From Limonium bicolor (Eukaryota > Streptophyta > Magnoliopsida > Caryophyllales > Plumbaginaceae): 64,000 bases of DNA. Position numbers and translations under genes: made by a program. The notes beneath the pieces were generated by a model that did no database searches, had not been told where the DNA came from, and saw only the letters and a program-made list of their open reading frames with translations. The stretch covers positions 255,029,810 to 255,093,809 of the forward strand of contig CM041782.1 in assembly GCA_023374045.1 (NCBI GenBank), in the 5' to 3' direction. Within the stretch, counting starts at the first letter, position 1. Every line of letters begins with the position of its first letter. Positions 60,401-64,000 of the stretch are shown piece after piece.

Positions 60401-61966
60401 CTCATCAAATTCATCCCTATTCTAGCCAAACCACAAGGGTTCTACCAGCACACACAAAATCCCAATAACCAATATTCCTCAATCCACACAATACTTATAC
60501 ACAATTATTGGCTCTAAGGCTTACAATCCACATACTTGCTCTTAAATACTCAACTTCACAATTCTCAATACTAGTACAAGGTTTTGGGTTCTTTAAATAT
60601 TTTACCCATTCCCATTACTCTAATGCATAGAATTTACATTAGGAAGGAGCTCTTACCTTGAGCTTATACTTCATTCTTTCTTTTCCATTTCTTCTACTTG
60701 TTCTCTTTCTTGTCCAAATCGATTTTGTGGGGAATGGAGTTGCCAAACTCCATTCCCATCCCACACACAAAGACAAGCATAATTAACACTAACCCTCATT
60801 AACACTAATTCATTGAAGTGTTTAGATACAATTTCTAGGGTTTACCTTTGGAGTGCTTTAGGAGGGGTTTTAGCCCTTGGTTCAAGAAGGAGAATCCACC
60901 ACCATTGCTAGGTGAAATTGCTCTCAAAAAGAGGAGAAAAACAAGGTATTACAAAGGGCCAAAAATCGGTTTCCAAGGAAGGTGGAGGAAACTTGAATCT
61001 TTTATGGAGATTTTACCTTGTGGAAAGAGGAGGCTCCAAGCTTCACAATGGTGTGCTTTTCTCTTCAAATGGGGAAAACCCATGGAGATGAAGTTGCTCA
61101 TTTTCGATTTTGAAAGATAGAAATGTAGATCTTGAAGAGAGGAGTTCAAATATGTGTTTTATTTTTCATTTGGAGCTCACATGGAGGTAGAGCAAGAGGA
61201 TGAAGAGGGGCTGCCATGGGAGCTGTTTGGAGAGCTCCAAAATCGCCCACAAGAAGAGAGGAAGGAAGAAGAGAGCTGCAGAGAGGGGGTTCCATCGTGA
61301 GAGAGGGAGGGAGTTAGAGAGAGAGAAGAGAAATGAGAGAGTAAGAGGAGAGAGGGGGTATTTACTTTTGTACTTTTTACTTTTTGCTTTCTTTGATTTA
61401 CTTATTTGTTACTTGTGTGTGTGTGAGAGAGAGAGCTGTTTACACCAGTAAAAACCGGCCCCCTCTGTAATACTAGCTGGAGCGTTTTTCGTCTTTTACA
61501 GAAAACGCTCGTATTTTACCCGGTTTTGATACTATTCACTAACCGGGCCCGTTTTCCGGAATTTTCTCGTTTAATCATTTTTATTGATTATTAAGCTTCC
61601 ATAAATGATGAATAATTATTATTTAATGATTTGTAATTTTTACGGGTCTGTTTGACCACTTAAAGCCACGTTTTCGGGTTTCCTCGAAAACGTGCGCTAA
61701 AGCTCTTTTAGCGTTTTAATACATTTCTTGGATCCGTTTTCTTCGGGAATCATTCCCTATACTAATTAGGCATGAATAAGCCTTAGGAATCCTTACGATA
61801 CTATAACCGAGGTCTCGTACCTCCTATGGTTATTTAACGCTCATTTTAGCGTTTTCCTCATTTCTTTGGATTTATTTTCTTTACCAAAAATTACTTAGGC
61901 ACTATTAGGCCCTTAAATACCATATTAGAATAATATAATCACCATATTTAAGTTCGGGGTATTTCA
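57413..61966 (-). repeat. Element R 3' LTR (Tekay type)
   Basis: 4554 bp, in element sense TGAAATACCCC to GGGGTGTTACA. It is inserted in the RT codons of element G (left flank TTGAC). It holds the CCCCCGAGGGGG hairpin at 57818-57836 with TGCAGGTAC beyond it, a low-complexity ACTCATACTC stretch at 58060-58340 and the GACCGAACTTGC cluster at 59478-59812. No genes. Open frames in the TCATAC-rich part are low-complexity artefacts. Confidence 0.9.
59478..59812. repeat. Inverted GACCGAACTTGC/GCAAGTCCGGTC cluster in the R LTR
   Basis: Five units of about 65 bp, each with GACCGAACTTGCAAGTCCGG followed by a GCAAGT(T/C)CGGTC arm. The second counterpart is at 29075-29405. Confidence 0.85.
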
Positions 61967-61968
61967 AT

Positions 61969-61982
61969 CTACCCCCCTTAAA
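61969..61982 (-). other. Polypurine tract of element R
   Basis: In element sense, AAGGGGGGTAGAT next to the LTR start, identical to that of M. It shows that the body of R lies to the right. Confidence 0.85.
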
Positions 61983-61983
61983 G

Positions 61984-63390
61984 AACTTTGCCCTCAAAGT
62001 TGGTGAATCTAATATTGCTACTTGTATACATACTCTATGCTAAGGTTGTAACCTATACATATATCTTGTCAAACTCCGAATGTCTGACATGATGCATACT
62101 ACGCATCCAAACAGCATGTCACTGCATGCATAGCAATCAAAAATATCCGTTTTACTTCTCTCCAAGGGGGTCCATCCGAAGACAATTAGGTACAATCCTC
62201 CCCCAATGGCGAGTGATCCCTCAGGTACCGGTCACGTTTGAACACTTACGCTTTCTGGTTCACGGCCGTCATGACTTGAGCACTTACGCTTTCTGGCTCT
62301 ACGGTCCTTTGGTTCTGATCAAATTCATTTGCACATATAGAGATCCTCAGGCACTTACTCATACTTACTTACTCATACTTTACTCATACTTACTCATACT
62401 TACTCGGGACTACACTGCCCCAGTGCCCTTGGAAAAATACAAAACACCCACTGTTACCGTACACCCGGTGTAGTGGTTTCAAACTACTCTACACTTCCAC
62501 AGACTCAAAACTAGCTTCACCTCCTATGGTTTCGACCGGATACCCGTGCCTAGGCATGGAAGATCCACTAGCGTCCGTGGGAGCGGTTTTAAAACCGATC
62601 CTCATTCTCAAGTTTGAAGAAAACATTGTACCAAATTAGTTTTGGAAATTCATTTTGAAAACTTGCATACATCTCCCAATTCATTTATGATGATTATTCC
62701 TAACTAGTGTTATTATTGTGACCACTTAGGGAGCTTCCAGAGTCCTTCAACCCCAATGTGATCAGCATTGGTGTTGAATTATCCTTCCACTCCAATTTGT
62801 GTTCGGCTTCCCTTGATCGCTAGCAAATCAAGTTCCACTTCCCACCTCAATACAAACAGACAGATTGTCAAACATTATTCGTTTTCTATCTTTTTAATCT
62901 TGCTACTCATAATCATACACATACATTTCCAATTATATGATTCACTTACTTACTTACTAATCATTTCATCAATTATTGCTACATCTTCTCCAACTGCTAT
63001 ACTTAAATTCATGGGTATAATATCCCATTAATTTGCTATACTCCAATTTATACTCATAAAACATCGGTTGTACACCGATTCATACTCATTACCTACGTCG
63101 GTTGTATACCGATTTATACTCATTACATACATCGGTTCCGTACCGATTTATACTCCTCAAGTCTCCCATACATACTCATTCTTCATACTATTACCAATCG
63201 GGTTCTCATTCCCATGGAGTTTCTCTACTCCTTTTCCTATACTTGCTTCTCAAATAACCATGATTACACGATGAGTGAATACAAATGTTTATGTAACATA
63301 AGTATCGATCATCAAAACAAATATTTTGCGCTATGCGCATTGTAGTTTACGCACCTATCACGTAAAACATACATTTCGCGGTTTTCGCTC
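61984..63390 (-). other. Element R 3' untranslated region
   Basis: About 1.4 kb without coding signal, much longer than the 300 bp in M. It contains TACTTACTCA repeats at 62345-62405 and three CGGTTGTACACCG-type units near 63062-63150. Confidence 0.55.
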
Positions 63391-64000
63391 TACCCCCTTA
63401 AAAGGGATTACGCCCACGTAATCTACCATGTGTCAACATTGAACATTGGTCGAAGGCATTCAGCCGTCATGGAGTGGTTCGTTTCCATGCGGTCTATTAT
63501 ACAATGTTCCTTGATCAACGGGTCTTAACCGTACTGTCGGTTAGTCCCTGCATCAAGAATTTTCATCGGAGTTTATTTAACTCTTACCGGGTTCGGTTCT
63601 AGCCTGAATGGCTTTAAGGCATTAACGATTAACCTTTTGTTCACTAGGTGTACTTCACTTAGAATTCTGGCCCACTAGCTTCTGCTGCGCGACCCTGATA
63701 ACTTGGGTTATTCGCCCTTCTTGTTATCTTAAATGTGCTATACAACACCTTTTTCCCTTCTTATTGTGGGAATAAGGTTTATTGACCAAGTGTGGTGTTC
63801 TCTTACCGTGCTCGAATTCGGTGAGTTGTAGATTCATAACCAGCTCTCTGGCAATGTATATACATACTGTTGTGTTTGTAGTGATCATTCACTTGGTTTC
63901 TCCGACTTATTGTCGGTTGAGGTTAAGTCACTACTTAGTTGTAGTGCTTCCTCTGTCGTTAGTAGCTTCTGAGCTACACCAGTTTCTCCGGTTCATTACA
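63391..64000 (-). pseudogene. Degenerate end of element R pol
   Basis: Opposite-strand fragments such as FRLEPN and TPMKILDAGT around 63540-63600 align in order with the M segment LEPERLTLEPN...TPQRILDS, just before the chromodomain. Many stops interrupt them. The CCCCCTTAAAAGGG(G)ATTACGCC at 63390-63415 mirrors the segment after the M stop codon. Similarity is weak and judged by eye. Confidence 0.4.

Overview
This is a stretch of plant nuclear heterochromatin made almost entirely of LTR retrotransposons nested inside one another. No ordinary host gene, tRNA, rRNA or CRISPR array is visible. The lineages seen are a Sirevirus-type Ty1/copia element, several Ty3/gypsy chromoviruses of the Tekay/Del type (LTRs of 4 kb or more, tRNA-iMet primer site, Tekay-like chromodomain), one Tat-lineage Ty3/gypsy element, and two non-autonomous elements with a Tat/Ogre-type tRNA-Arg primer site. 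This combination indicates an angiosperm. The species cannot be named from the sequence.

Layout from left to right. Positions 1-~7200 hold the 3' part of a Tat-lineage element: second RNase H, integrase, a 44-bp tandem array, a multi-exon gene on the opposite strand and a 3' LTR. It lies in a Tekay-type LTR that ends at 8995. That LTR interrupts the reverse transcriptase of the Sirevirus (8996-9114). The same copia gene is broken again at 9115-22935 by a very long minus-strand Tekay-type LTR (target duplication GTTTC), which itself contains a non-autonomous element (14669-22680, duplication TCTAT). The Sirevirus resumes at 22941 with the end of pol, a decayed env-like gene and its 3' LTR (to 27186). 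From 27187 to 57412 runs a plus-strand Tekay element, here called G. Its 5' LTR is split by a complete minus-strand relative, here called M (30255-44865, duplication TATGT). Its body is split by a second non-autonomous element (48016-56475, duplication ACAGT). Its reverse transcriptase is cut at 57413 by the 3' LTR of a further minus-strand Tekay element, here called R, which runs off the right edge.

The most notable content is in M and G. Both carry, between the gag zinc knuckles and the protease, an AlkB-type 2-oxoglutarate/Fe(II) dioxygenase of the plant nuclear ALKBH kind, with all iron- and cosubstrate-binding residues intact. Conserved splice sites divide gag into three exons. The last gag donor is in the same phase as two acceptors, one opening the AlkB exon and one opening pol. 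A single pre-mRNA could therefore yield Gag-AlkB or Gag-Pol by alternative splicing. This is inferred from two diverged copies and has not been shown by transcripts. Neither element looks competent now, because both pol genes carry frameshifts or stops. Some of these may be assembly errors, since one LTR in the window shows clustered single-base deletions.
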